Shown: positions 8,588-17,564 of the stretch, in pieces | Layout of the letters: every line of letters starts with the position of its first letter | Position numbering within the stretch: the first letter of the stretch is position 1 | Origin: Desulfobacteraceae bacterium | GTDB taxonomy: Bacteria > Desulfobacterota > Desulfobacteria > Desulfobacterales > Desulfosalsimonadaceae | NCBI GenBank assembly: GCA_011389515.1 | Contig: JAABUA010000015.1 | Span: forward strand, 1 to 55,974 | DNA length: 55,974 nt | Reading direction: 5' to 3' | Notes under the pieces: generated by a model | Seen by the model: the letters and a program-made list of their open reading frames with translations, nothing else | Database searches by the model: none | Told to the model about the DNA's origin: nothing | Position numbers and translations under genes: made by a program

Positions 8588-9014
8588 TGGTATGGTTCAA
8601 TTTTCCGGAGAGGTCATGAGTATTGTCCTGGCAACTGCAGGAGAACGCTGATATCTCTATGGCTCGCTCCGACGCGCCCTGCGATAAACGGCTAAGCCGC
8701 AGGGCGCTTGTCTGCACTTCGCCAAGAGCTATCAGCAACCCCCTGCAATTGTTGCTGCGGACAACACTCATGACCCCTTCGGAAAATTGGTCATTATGAT
8801 CATTCCGTTCATGGAAACACAAAGTTGATGCACTCGAAATCAAACGGATAACATCGGGAGGGCTTGGTGACATCTCTTGGCGAAGCGCAGACAAGCGCCC
8901 TGCGGCCTGGCCGTTTATCGCAGGGCGCGTCGAAGCAAGCCATAGAGATGTCCCATGGCCTCACGGTTGCCAAGGGCAGCACCGGGGGGCTGCCTGAATG
9001 AAATTGAACCGTAT
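8588..9014. repeat. MITE-like block of nested palindromes
   Basis: This gene-free block is bounded by inverted ends (GGTTCAATTT near 8594 and AAATTGAACC near 9001). Inside are two palindromic units in opposite orientation. Unit 1 (about 8598-8790) is a long imperfect palindrome centred near 8692 with an inner perfect stem GCGCCCTGCG/CGCAGGGCGC (8674-8683 and 8698-8707). Unit 2 (about 8870-8951) is the reverse complement of the core of unit 1, with roughly 85% identity by eye over about 75 bp. There is no transposase. It fills the gap between the aldolase gene and moxR. It resembles a REP/BIME or MITE-type non-autonomous element. Confidence 0.7.
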
Positions 9015-9044
9015 ACATAAAAAAAAACGAAACAAGGATGCGCC

Positions 9045-9953
9045 ATGGAATTTGAAAGCATCGACGACGTGATGAAACGGCTGGAAAAAGCCGGGTATAT
9101 TGCCTCCAGGGAGATCGCCACGGTGGTTTTTCTGGCGGCCGCCGGGAACAAGCCGATCCTGGTGGAAGGGCCGGCAGGTTCGGGGAAAACCGAGCTGGCC
9201 CGGGCCCTTTCTACGTGCATGAACCGAAAAAAAATCCGCCTGCAGTGCTACGAAGGGCTTGATGAAGCAAAAGCGCTCTATGAATGGGAATATGCCAAGC
9301 AGCTGCTGTATACGCAGATGATCAAGGAAAAAATCAACGATCTCATCTCGGAGGCCGATACGATCGCCGATGCCGTGGAGCGGATCGCCGACCAGGAAGA
9401 CGCTTTTTTCTCGGAGCGCTTTCTCCTTGCCCGACCCCTTTTGCAGGCGATTTCCGCAGATGACCCCACGGTCCTGCTCATCGACGAAATCGACAAGGCA
9501 GACCCGGAATTCGAGGCGTTTCTTCTTGAATTGTTAAGCGAGTTCCAGGTGTCCATTCCGGAACTGGGCATCCGCAAGGCAAAGCATATCCCCATGGTGG
9601 TGCTCACATCCAACAATTACCGGGACATGTCAGATGCCCTCAAACGGCGCTGCATCCATTTGTATATTGATTACCCTGAACCGGCCCTGGAAGCGAAAAT
9701 CATCCGCATGAAGCTGCCGGGAATCGAACAACGCCTTGCGGACAAAATGATCGTTGTCATCAACCGCATCCGCGAACTCGACCTCAAAAAGCGCCCCTGC
9801 ATCTCCGAGACCATTGACTGGGCGCATGCCCTGGCCGTGCTCCGGATCGATGAGATCACCCGGGAAGCCATGTCCGACACGATAAACGTAATATGCAAGT
9901 ACAGAAGCGACGCGGACATGGTCAAGGCATCCATGGACAGAATATTACATTGA
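9045..9953 (+). CDS. MoxR-family AAA+ ATPase
   Basis: A 302-residue AAA+ ATPase. The Walker A motif is GPAGSGKT at 42-49, Walker B is VLLIDEIDKAD near 143-153, and sensor 1 is LTSNNYRDMSDALKRRC, which carries the arginine finger. MoxR ATPases act as chaperones that mature or insert metals or cofactors into partner complexes, usually together with a VWA-domain protein. That partner follows 16 bp downstream, so the two form an operon. The start follows AAGG at 9034. The client is not evident: no CO dehydrogenase, denitrification or methanol dehydrogenase genes are nearby. Confidence 0.9.
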   Translation: MEFESIDDVMKRLEKAGYIASREIATVVFLAAAGNKPILVEGPAGSGKTELARALSTCMNRKKIRLQCYEGLDEAKALYEWEYAKQLLYTQMIKEKINDLISEADTIADAVERIADQEDAFFSERFLLARPLLQAISADDPTVLLIDEIDKADPEFEAFLLELLSEFQVSIPELGIRKAKHIPMVVLTSNNYRDMSDALKRRCIHLYIDYPEPALEAKIIRMKLPGIEQRLADKMIVVINRIRELDLKKRPCISETIDWAHALAVLRIDEITREAMSDTINVICKYRSDADMVKASMDRILH

Positions 9954-9969
9954 CGCGACGCGTAAATAA

Positions 9970-11340
9970 ATGATGCATTTACTCCTGAAATTTGCCGCCA
10001 TATGCCGTTCGGGCGATTTGCGGGTGTCCACTTCGGAAGTCATCGACGCTGTGACACATCTGCAATGGGTCGATTTTTCCGATGAAACCGGCTTCAAAGC
10101 GGCCCTGAAGGCCAATTTCGCCAAAAGCCGCCGGGAACAGGGCAATTTCGACCGCCTGTACCATCTGTTTTTTCATGAAATGCAGACAAGTACCGCACTG
10201 GATCCGGATGGGGAGCAAACCGTCGAACAACGGCAAATCATCACACAGCTTCAGGAAAATGAAATGCTTACGGATCCCATAGACAGCGCCCTGATCGATT
10301 TTCTAAAAGGCGATCCCGCTGCGTTCCTCCAGGAAATTTATAACCTGGAAAACCGGGAAGAATACAGTTCCCCGGCCCTGAAATCCAACCTGGGGCAGCT
10401 TTCCGCCAGGCTCGCGGTCATGCTTCGCATTAACGCCCTGAAAGGGGCAATCGGGGAGGCAAACACCGGGGGCCGCTCCGGCGACAGCCAGTCCGCCGAA
10501 CGCCTCCTTGGCCGGCTGGACCGTGCCTATAAAATGCTGACGGAAGACAACCGGCCGAACAATGACGCCCTGAAAAAAGTCCGTTCAAACGAGACCCATT
10601 TCCGGGATATCGGGGAGCGTTCCTTTGCCGCGCTTTCACCCGCGGAAATAGTACAGATGCAGGAGATCATAAAAAAACTGGTCCGCAAGCTCAGGGACCG
10701 GATGGGACGCCGGTATGCCGCCGGAAGCCGGCGCTACCTGGACGTAAAAAAAACTCTTCGCCATTCCGGACGATTTCAGGGCATCCCCATCGAGATCAAG
10801 TACCGGCAGAGGCCCCTTAAAAAAACGAAAATTATCGCACTTTGCGATGTGTCCGGATCGGTGTGGTCCGCCGCCCGGTTCATGCTCAATATGCTCTATT
10901 CCATGCAGGACTGTTTTTCCGCCGTCCACAGTTTCGCATTTATCTCGGGTGCGACAGACATAACGGAGATTTTTGAAAAATATGAGGCGGACAAGGCCGT
11001 TGAAAAGGTATTGTCCAGCAGGAAAATCGAATTCGGGGCGCTTACGGACTACGGCGAGGTTTTTCAACAGTTCCGGCGCCACCACATGCACCTTGTCAAT
11101 AAGCGAACCACCGTAATCATTGTCGGCGACGGCCGGTCCAATTACCACAACCCCAGGGAAGAAATACTTGCCGATATCCGTGAAAAAAGCCGCCGCATCA
11201 TCTGGCTCAACCCCGAACCGGAAGATTTCTGGCACACCGGCGACAGCGAAATCAACACCTACAAGGCATACTGCCATGAAATCCGGCCCTGCCGAAACCT
11301 GAACCAGTTGGTGGATTTTGTGGAAGACTTAGTTTTGTAG
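9970..11340 (+). CDS. VWA-domain (CoxE-like) protein, MoxR partner
   Basis: A 456-residue protein whose C-terminal ~200 residues form a von Willebrand factor A domain. The MIDAS metal site begins with CDVSGSV near residue 292 (DxSxS), followed by the TDYGEVF threonine/aspartate region and IIVGDGRSNY. The N-terminal ~230 residues are helical and begin like CoxE proteins (FAAICRSGDLRVSTSE). With the upstream MoxR ATPase it probably makes a two-part metal-insertion or complex-remodelling machine. The TAG stop comes from the end of the palindromic element at 11339, so the natural C-terminus may have been altered. Confidence 0.87.
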   Translation: MMHLLLKFAAICRSGDLRVSTSEVIDAVTHLQWVDFSDETGFKAALKANFAKSRREQGNFDRLYHLFFHEMQTSTALDPDGEQTVEQRQIITQLQENEMLTDPIDSALIDFLKGDPAAFLQEIYNLENREEYSSPALKSNLGQLSARLAVMLRINALKGAIGEANTGGRSGDSQSAERLLGRLDRAYKMLTEDNRPNNDALKKVRSNETHFRDIGERSFAALSPAEIVQMQEIIKKLVRKLRDRMGRRYAAGSRRYLDVKKTLRHSGRFQGIPIEIKYRQRPLKKTKIIALCDVSGSVWSAARFMLNMLYSMQDCFSAVHSFAFISGATDITEIFEKYEADKAVEKVLSSRKIEFGALTDYGEVFQQFRRHHMHLVNKRTTVIIVGDGRSNYHNPREEILADIREKSRRIIWLNPEPEDFWHTGDSEINTYKAYCHEIRPCRNLNQLVDFVEDLVL

Positions 11341-11482
11341 AACCCATCTCAACATTGTCTTTCAGCCCAATATCTTTGTTGGCGTCTTATTTCAAATCCT
11401 CGAAATACGCGAGTATGTCTGCGGTTTGAAACAAGACGCCGCCGCGATCTTGAACCGAAATCCGAATGTTGAGATGGGTTCT
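11339..11482. repeat. Palindromic ~144-bp repeat element, family 1, copy A
   Basis: The element runs from AGAACCCATCTCAACATT to its inverted end AATGTTGAGATGGGTTCT, with a second inverted pair inside (GGCGTCTTATTTCAAATCC and GGTTTGAAACAAGACGCC). Copies B (30129) and C (33573) carry the same sequence in the opposite orientation. The first bases give the TAG stop codon of the VWA gene, and the far end lies only about 2 bp from the nadK stop. There is no coding capacity. It may also fold as a bidirectional terminator between the two convergent genes. Confidence 0.88.
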
Positions 11483-11484
11483 AT

Positions 11485-12384
11485 TCAGATCCGGCCGCCA
11501 CTCCACCGCAGCTTGGCTTTTAGGATATCGAAATAGTTCTGCCCCGGCAGGTTAATCAGGTTCACCGGGTAGTGACTTTTTTCGATCACCAGAATATCGG
11601 AAGCCATGATCTCCAAGCCCTCCTGGCCGTCAAAGGTCACCACGATATCGGTTGCCTTCTCATCCAGCAGCGTCTTGATGGTAACATGGTTGGGAACGAT
11701 AAGGGGGCGGTTGGTAAGGGTAAAGGGGCATATCGGGGTAATGATGATCCCTTCTACTGCGGGATGTACAACGGGGCCGCCGGCTGCCAGGGAATAGGCC
11801 GTCGAGCCGGTCGGGGTGGAAACGATCAGGCCGTCGCACCGGTAGGTGGTCAGGTAATGGTCGTCGATATAGGTTCTGATATTTGCCAGTCGCGCCAGTG
11901 CGGCCTTGTTGATCACCACGTCGTTTAAGACGGTTTCTTCTACAAGAACCTTCCCATTGCGGATAATCCGGGCTTTCAGCCGCGTGCGGGAATCCAGCTT
12001 GTAATTGCCGGCAATGACCGCTTCGGCCGTTTCAAACAGTGCTTCTTCGGAAATCTCCGCCAGAAAACCCACGTCACCGAATTTAACACCGACCATGGGG
12101 ATGGGCAGATCCCCGATCCACCTGGATGCGCTCAAAAACGTGCCGTCGCCGCCGATGACAAAAACACACGAAAGATCGGCGGGCGCATTCGGCAGATGAT
12201 TGCCTTCATCATAAATATGGGTTTCAAACGCTTCCTGTCTGAAAACATCGATATGTTTATCCCGCAGCCAGGCATCGAAGGCGTCCGCCTTTTTATATGC
12301 CGCGCGGTCGTTTTTGACATACAAACCAATCCGTTTCAACCCGCTTTCTCCCCTCTTCTCCGGTAGCATCCGAATGTATGGCAT
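11485..12384 (-). CDS. nadK: NAD kinase
   Basis: A protein of up to 299 residues with all NAD kinase marks: the GGDGTFLSASR motif with the catalytic aspartate, the NDVVINKA motif, and the glycine-rich STPTGSTAYSLAAGGP substrate loop. It phosphorylates NAD to NADP in the cytoplasm. The ATG at 12384 is the longest option. A TTG at 12339 has a much better ribosome site (GGGGAGA about 6 bp upstream) and would start the protein at the conserved KRIGLYVKND stretch, so the true N-terminus may be 15 residues shorter. It converges with the VWA gene across repeat copy A. Confidence 0.93.
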   Translation of the reverse strand: MPYIRMLPEKRGESGLKRIGLYVKNDRAAYKKADAFDAWLRDKHIDVFRQEAFETHIYDEGNHLPNAPADLSCVFVIGGDGTFLSASRWIGDLPIPMVGVKFGDVGFLAEISEEALFETAEAVIAGNYKLDSRTRLKARIIRNGKVLVEETVLNDVVINKAALARLANIRTYIDDHYLTTYRCDGLIVSTPTGSTAYSLAAGGPVVHPAVEGIIITPICPFTLTNRPLIVPNHVTIKTLLDEKATDIVVTFDGQEGLEIMASDILVIEKSHYPVNLINLPGQNYFDILKAKLRWSGGRI

Positions 12385-12730
12385 TCACCTACTGCAAGGG
12401 TATAATGGATTGAATGCCGATCGGCAAGGAAAAACCGGCCGCATGCTGCAAGTTGTACGTCTCCGGTAATACATACCGGTTTGGGATGGGAAAACACTGC
12501 ACCCGGCAACTGTTCTTTACCGATGGATTTTTTAAAATAATGCGCTTATATTTAGAACTGTTATTGTCCTTGCCGCAGAATTGTGATTTGCTTTGACAAA
12601 AAACCTTGTTGATCTGAAGCATTGCTTTTCAATGTAAATGACATGGCCTTTTATCAGGGTCAAATTCAGGGGCGATTTTTGAATTGGATCCCGGTCCCGG
12701 GATAAAACCGACAAAGATAAGGAGACGGAA
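12385..12730. other. Intergenic region without a recognisable gene
   Basis: This gap of 346 bp lies between the divergent nadK and ferritin-like genes. It holds an AT-rich central part and a perfect 7-bp inverted repeat around 12688-12703 (ATCCCGG, TC, CCGGGAT), plus the AAGGAG ribosome site for the downstream gene. I see no convincing promoter, operator or small gene. Confidence 0.5.
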
Positions 12731-13588
12731 ATGGAAAAAGAAAAACTCATCGAAATGCTCAACCGCGACATTGGGGATGAGCATGCGGCAATCGTTCGCT
12801 ACATGACCCACAGCTACCTTGAAGGGGAAGACACCTCCATCGGTGCCAGCCTGCTTTCCCGGGCCCGGGAAGAAATGTGGCACATGCACTGGCTGGGCAT
12901 GATCATCGGAAAACTCGGCGGCGAGCCGGACATGACCCCTGCACCGTATCCCCACGACCCCACGAATCGGGCGACCATTTTTCAATCCTATATCGACTAT
13001 GAAAAAAAACTTGTCCCCCATTACCAGAAGGAAGCGGAACTGGTCGATGATTCCCATATCCGGCGGGTACTTCTCCGGGAAGCCTGGGAATCCGAATATC
13101 ACGCATTGAAATTCAAAAAAATCCTGAACAAGCTATCCCCTGAGGAAGCAAAAGGGCTTCCCGGCGAAGAAAACGAACTCTCCGACAACCTGGTGGAGAT
13201 GATCCAGAACAGCGTTGTGACCAAATATCAACAGATGCTGCAGACCATCCGCGATGCGTGGGTATTCCAGTCAAACGGAGAGCCGGCATGGCAGCGCATG
13301 GATTTTTCCATGACGAAAATGAAGCAGCTGGCCCACAGTGCGGAGGAAATCGCCGAAAACGGGCTGACCCCCAGGCTGACCGCCAGCAGGATCATTGTGA
13401 CAGGCTCCCTGGCGGAGGCCATGTCCAACGGGGTGGAAGACGTCCGCAAAACCATGGATATCCATGAAAGGCTGGCATCCGACAGCGAGGCACAGGAACA
13501 CGGCGGCCTGATGACCAACCTGGACCTGACCCTGCGCCAGGAAAAATACGAAACCGACGAACTTCGCGACCGGCTTTCAAAAGAATAG
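12731..13588 (+). CDS. Ferritin-like domain protein (bacterioferritin-like)
   Basis: A 285-residue protein. Residues 1-140 resemble a ferritin-like four-helix bundle: DEHAAIVRYMTHSY contains the first metal-ligand Glu/His pair, AREEMWHMHWLG the second helix, and EAWESEYHALKFKKIL a later ligand helix. The second half (about 150-285) is again all-helical and may be a second, diverged bundle. Such proteins store or detoxify iron or scavenge oxygen and peroxide. The double length relative to bacterioferritin (about 160) is notable. The start has an AAGGAG site eight bases upstream. No other iron genes are adjacent, so the exact role is open. Confidence 0.72.
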   Translation: MEKEKLIEMLNRDIGDEHAAIVRYMTHSYLEGEDTSIGASLLSRAREEMWHMHWLGMIIGKLGGEPDMTPAPYPHDPTNRATIFQSYIDYEKKLVPHYQKEAELVDDSHIRRVLLREAWESEYHALKFKKILNKLSPEEAKGLPGEENELSDNLVEMIQNSVVTKYQQMLQTIRDAWVFQSNGEPAWQRMDFSMTKMKQLAHSAEEIAENGLTPRLTASRIIVTGSLAEAMSNGVEDVRKTMDIHERLASDSEAQEHGGLMTNLDLTLRQEKYETDELRDRLSKE

Positions 13589-13788
13589 GATTTGCCGCTG
13601 CCACGGGAACGGATTCCCGCGCTTGACATTGCCCATCGATTATTTTAAGAGTCGATGGAGATCTGTGTTGTCCGGTATGTATGCAAAAATAACACGCATA
13701 CAACAAGCGCGCATATATCAGACAGGATGGCTTCGTAAAGTCCAATATATTTCTTACAGTTCCTCAAAAAATCGAAGGAGAACCCGAC

Positions 13789-15642
13789 ATGGCACAATTG
13801 ATTGCGGATCGCAGGGATGTGGATTTCGTCCTGCATGAACAGATGAAAGTGGGAGATCTCACGAAACACGAAAGATTTGCCGAGTTCAACAAAAAAACCG
13901 TTGATATGATCGTATCCGAAGCCAGAAACCTGGCCATCAAGGAAATTCTCCCGACACAAAAGGAGTCCGACGAAGTCGGGTGCACCCTTGAAAACGGCGT
14001 TGTCAAGGTTCCCGAATGCTTCCACCGGATCAACAAGCTCTACAAGGAAGGCGAATGGCTGGCCATGATCGACGATCCCCAGTGGGGCGGCCAGGGTATG
14101 CCGAAAACCGTATCCCTTGCCGCTGAGGAATACTTCATTGGCGCCAATCCTTCTTTCATGCTGTATCACGGCCTTTCCCACGGCGCGGGCAACCTGATCA
14201 ACACCCTGGGCACGGAAGAGCAGAAAAAAATTTACCTGGAAAAGCTCTATACCGGCCAATGGTCCGGAACCATGCTTTTAACCGAGGCGGCAGCCGGTTC
14301 CGATGTCGGCGCTTTGGAAACAACGGCGACCCGGAACGATGACGGCACGTTTTCCATTTCCGGCACCAAGATATTCATCTCCGGCGGGGAGCAGGACATG
14401 GTGGAAAACATCGTCCACCCAACGCTCGCCCGCATTGAGGGCGCACCTCCGGGAACTCCCGGCATCAGCCTTTTCCTTGTGCCCAAGTACCGTATCAACA
14501 AAGACGGCAGCCCTGGCGAATTCAACGATGTTGTCTGCAGCGGCATAGAAGAAAAAATGGGGCTGCACGGCAACTGCACCTGCACCCTCGTACTGGGCGG
14601 CAAGGGGGGCTGCGTCGGCACCCTGATCGGCCAGGAAAACAAGGGAATGCGGGCCATGTTCCTCATGATGAACGAAGCCCGCCAGCTGGTCGGTCTCCAG
14701 GGTTTTGCCGTTGCCACCGCATCCTATTGCTATGCATTGAACTACGCCCGCGAACGCCTCCAGGGGAAGCATTTGCTGGCCGGCAAGGATCCCAACGCGA
14801 AATCGGTTCCCATTATCGAGCATCCGGACGTCCGGCGACAGCTTATGACCATGCGCGCATACGTGGACGGCATGCGCAGCCTGATTTACTACGGCGGCAT
14901 GGCCCACGATCTGGAAGTGCTTGCCGAAACCCCGGAAGAAAAGGAAAAATACGCCGATCGCAGCGCCATTCTCACCCCCATTATCAAGGGGTACATCACA
15001 GACCGGGCACTCGAGGTAACCAGCCACGGCATACAGGTATACGGCGGATACGGGTACACGAAAGAATATCCTGTTGAACAGCTCATGCGCGATGCCAGAA
15101 TCTTCCAGATCTACGAAGGAACCAACGGCATCCAGGCCATGGATCTCATGGGGCGCAAGCTGGGTCTTAAAAACGGACAGGCGTTCATGGACTATCTTGG
15201 TGAAATGAACAAGACCATTGAAGAGGCGGGCAAGATAGAAGAGCTAAAGACCCTTACCGCCCGCGTGGAAACCGCTGTGGGCCGTCTGGCGGATACAGCG
15301 AACCGGATAGCGAAGGCAGCCGCCTCGGACAAGGCGCTCAATGCATTTGCCGTTGCCCACCCCTTCCTGGATGTCACCGGCGATGTCACCGTGGCATGGA
15401 TGCTTCTGTGGCGCGCGGAAATCGCCGCACAAAAGCTGAAAAAACTTGCCGGAAGCCTGGATATGGCAGCGACCACCGAAAAAGCTGCCAAGAACAAGGA
15501 TGCTGCATTTTACCTGGGCGTCATGAAAACCGCTGAGTTTTTCATCATGAACCTGCTCCCTGCCACAATGGGCAAGTTCGATGCCATAGAAAGCATGAAC
15601 GGCGCAGCTGTTGAGATTCCGGACGCAGCATTCGGATCGTAG
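13789..15642 (+). CDS. Acyl-CoA dehydrogenase, long DmdC-like type
   Basis: A 617-residue acyl-CoA dehydrogenase. FAD-binding blocks are MLLTEAAAGSDVGAL and FSISGTKIFISGGEQD; the C-terminal catalytic region has QVYGGYGYTKEYPVEQLMRDARIFQIYEGTNGIQ in pieces, where YEGTNGIQ is the stretch that commonly follows the active site. A further 130 residues at the end correspond to the extra helical domain found in DmdC (3-methylthiopropionyl-CoA dehydrogenase) and other 590-620-residue members. It would oxidise an acyl-CoA to the enoyl-CoA and pass electrons to ETF. The substrate is not determined by sequence alone, and no methylthiopropionate genes are nearby. The ribosome site is GAAGGAG at good spacing. 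Confidence 0.9.
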   Translation: MAQLIADRRDVDFVLHEQMKVGDLTKHERFAEFNKKTVDMIVSEARNLAIKEILPTQKESDEVGCTLENGVVKVPECFHRINKLYKEGEWLAMIDDPQWGGQGMPKTVSLAAEEYFIGANPSFMLYHGLSHGAGNLINTLGTEEQKKIYLEKLYTGQWSGTMLLTEAAAGSDVGALETTATRNDDGTFSISGTKIFISGGEQDMVENIVHPTLARIEGAPPGTPGISLFLVPKYRINKDGSPGEFNDVVCSGIEEKMGLHGNCTCTLVLGGKGGCVGTLIGQENKGMRAMFLMMNEARQLVGLQGFAVATASYCYALNYARERLQGKHLLAGKDPNAKSVPIIEHPDVRRQLMTMRAYVDGMRSLIYYGGMAHDLEVLAETPEEKEKYADRSAILTPIIKGYITDRALEVTSHGIQVYGGYGYTKEYPVEQLMRDARIFQIYEGTNGIQAMDLMGRKLGLKNGQAFMDYLGEMNKTIEEAGKIEELKTLTARVETAVGRLADTANRIAKAAASDKALNAFAVAHPFLDVTGDVTVAWMLLWRAEIAAQKLKKLAGSLDMAATTEKAAKNKDAAFYLGVMKTAEFFIMNLLPATMGKFDAIESMNGAAVEIPDAAFGS

Positions 15643-15663
15643 AAGAACACACCGCATTCCATA

Positions 15664-15705
15664 CCGCGCCGGGGACACCAGACCCCGGTGCGGCATTTCA
15701 TTTTC
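15664..15705 (+). terminator. Intrinsic terminator after the acyl-CoA dehydrogenase gene
   Basis: An 11-bp stem (CCGCGCCGGGG at 15664-15674 with CCCCGGTGCGG at 15683-15693, one G-U pair) with an 8-nt loop, followed by the T-rich CATTTCATTTTC. It lies 22 bp after the stop codon. Confidence 0.75.
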
Positions 15706-15707
15706 TC

Positions 15708-15736
15708 TTGACATCTCCCCCGTCCTTCTATATACA
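15708..15736 (+). promoter_or_regulatory. Candidate sigma-70 promoter for the minCDE operon
   Basis: TTGACA (15708-15713), a 17-bp spacer, then TATACA (15731-15736); an overlapping TACAAT is an alternative -10. It follows directly after a terminator and is the best promoter match upstream of minC, about 280 bp from its start. Confidence 0.5.
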
Positions 15737-15838
15737 ATATATGCTACATGAAATGATCATTACACACATGATAATGCGTTAAATGGGTTTCATTTCATTT
15801 GCCCGAAACCGGCTTCATCGTGGTCGGTATCTGGGGTC

Positions 15839-15921
15839 GGTGTCGGGATCCAGACACATAAAAAATATTGATCCCGACACCGGTACCGGCCCGATAAACA
15901 TAAAACCCGATAAACATAAAA
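15839..15921. repeat. Inverted repeat and 16-bp tandem repeat in the minC leader
   Basis: A perfect 12-bp inverted repeat (GGTGTCGGGATC at 15839-15850 and GATCCCGACACC at 15870-15881) is followed by two perfect tandem copies of CCCGATAAACATAAAA (15890-15905 and 15906-15921). Both lie in the long leader between the candidate promoter and minC. The inverted repeat would form a strong RNA hairpin without a T run. Confidence 0.7.
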
Positions 15922-16017
15922 TATGACACCAGGAAACCTGCAGCCCGGCAGGCACGGCGCCACAGCCCCCCATGCCGTTAGCATTTCAACCGAATAAATT
16001 TCCATGGATACCCGCTC

Positions 16018-16725
16018 ATGCCAAACCCGCTCATGCCAAACCAGGACAACCTGCCGGTAAAACTCAAAGGCGTCGGAGACAGCCTCTGGGTTACCTTTGA
16101 CGCCACGCGCCCGGTGGACGAATTGAAAGACGCGCTCAACAAACCGTTTGAGCGGCTCAAACAACTTGCGGTCAATGCCAGGATTATACTCGATTCCGGG
16201 AATGAAGCGCCGGATGGCAGGCTGATCGAGGAACTCGGCGGATACCTGAAGGAACAGTTCCACGTAGGGGTCGTCACCGGACCGCCCCCAAAACCCCGGC
16301 CGGAGGTGAGCCACAAGCGGACCGAGGACCTTGGCAATGCATGGCACTCCCATAACAGTGAAGCGCTGATCATTGCGGGGCGCGTCCGCTCAGGGCAGAA
16401 GCTGCAGGCCGATAAACACCTGATCATCATGGGGGATCTGAATCCCGGCGCAGAAGCCATTGCCGGTGGTGACATCATCGTCCTGGGAACCCTCATGGGC
16501 ACCGCAGTCGCCGGGCAGCCGGACAACGAAGACGCCATCATCGTAGCACTTGATTTCCGGCCTACCCAGATCCAGATCGGCGGGCTTGCCGCCGCTGGAA
16601 GCACGGGTATTGGCGGAAGCGGCAAAGCCCCGGAATTTGCGAAAATCGACAACAACAAGATCGTGGTCATGGATTATATCGCGGCAAACCCGTTCAAGCG
16701 GTTTGCCTGGCCCGAAGTACGGTAA
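16018..16725 (+). CDS. minC: Septum site-determining protein MinC
   Basis: A 235-residue cell-division inhibitor. The C-terminal domain shows the MinC beta-helix signature: RSGQKLQADKHLIIMGDLNPGA followed in the sequence by GGDIIVLGTLMGTAVAG. The N-terminal domain (about 10-110) would bind FtsZ and block ring assembly at the poles. It is the first gene of minCDE, 29 bp before minD. A 15-bp in-frame direct duplication covers the start: CCCGCTCATGCCAAA occurs twice in tandem, giving an N-terminus MPNPLMPNQD, so either ATG (16018 or 16033) could be used. Confidence 0.93.
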   Translation: MPNPLMPNQDNLPVKLKGVGDSLWVTFDATRPVDELKDALNKPFERLKQLAVNARIILDSGNEAPDGRLIEELGGYLKEQFHVGVVTGPPPKPRPEVSHKRTEDLGNAWHSHNSEALIIAGRVRSGQKLQADKHLIIMGDLNPGAEAIAGGDIIVLGTLMGTAVAGQPDNEDAIIVALDFRPTQIQIGGLAAAGSTGIGGSGKAPEFAKIDNNKIVVMDYIAANPFKRFAWPEVR

Positions 16726-16754
16726 AAAATCAACTAACTGCGAAGAGGTGAAAA

Positions 16755-17564
16755 GTGGAAGGTAAAGTCGTTGTGGTCACATCCGGAAAAGGCGGCGTCG
16801 GCAAAACAACCGTCACCGCATCCCTGGGAGCGGCCCTTGCCCTCCAGGGAAAACGAGTGGCCGTTGTCGATATGGATATCGGCCTGAGAAACCTCGATGT
16901 GATAATGGGCCTTGAAAACCGGATCGTCTTCAATGTCGTGGACGTGGTCCAGGGGCGCTGCAAGCTCAAGCAGGCCATGATAAAAGACCGGCGCATCAAC
17001 AACCTCTATCTTATTCCGGCCTCCCAGAGCGATGAAAAAAACGTCATCCAACCGGAAAATATGAAATGGCTCTGCAACCGGCTGAAAAAGGAATTCGACT
17101 TTACGCTCCTTGACTGTCCGGCCGGCATTGAACAGGGTTTTAAAAACTCCATTGAAGCCGCGGACGAGGCTATCGTGGTCTGCATGCCGGAAATCTCATC
17201 GGTGCGGGATGCCGACCGGGTTATCGGACTTTTGTATTCCCGTTCCATCACGCCCAAGCTGGTCGTCAACCGGATCATCCCGAAAATGGTGGAACGGGGG
17301 GACATGCTCAGCCACAAGGATGTGGTCGAAGTCCTGTCCATCGACCTCATCGGTCTCGTGGAAATGGATGAATCCGTGGTTGTTTCCTCAAACACCGGGC
17401 TTCCCATCGTCATGCAGAAGGAATCAAAAGCCGGCAAGGCCTTCATGCAGATCGCCATGCGCATGAACGGGCATCCGGATCTGCCCGTGGAAGACCCCAT
17501 GGCCCCAAAATCTTTCTGGAAAAAACTCGGCGGGAAAATCAGCCGGAAGAACAAGGTGCACTAA
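16755..17564 (+). CDS. minD: Septum site-determining ATPase MinD
   Basis: A 269-residue ParA/MinD-type ATPase with the deviant Walker A motif KGGVGKTT at about 11-18, the switch region VVDMDIGLRNLD, and DCPAGIEQGF. A C-terminal segment with lysines and aromatic residues (KSFWKKLGGKISRKN) matches the membrane-targeting helix. It recruits MinC to the membrane and oscillates with MinE. The start is GTG, preceded by GAAGAGGTG. The stop codon overlaps the first ATG of minE by one base, so the two are translationally coupled. Confidence 0.97.
   Translation: MEGKVVVVTSGKGGVGKTTVTASLGAALALQGKRVAVVDMDIGLRNLDVIMGLENRIVFNVVDVVQGRCKLKQAMIKDRRINNLYLIPASQSDEKNVIQPENMKWLCNRLKKEFDFTLLDCPAGIEQGFKNSIEAADEAIVVCMPEISSVRDADRVIGLLYSRSITPKLVVNRIIPKMVERGDMLSHKDVVEVLSIDLIGLVEMDESVVVSSNTGLPIVMQKESKAGKAFMQIAMRMNGHPDLPVEDPMAPKSFWKKLGGKISRKNKVH

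Noticed and set aside
8127-8894. Long minus-strand frame over the aldolase gene end and palindromic block
   Set aside because: It is an antisense shadow of the aldolase gene extended through repeats, with no protein family signal.
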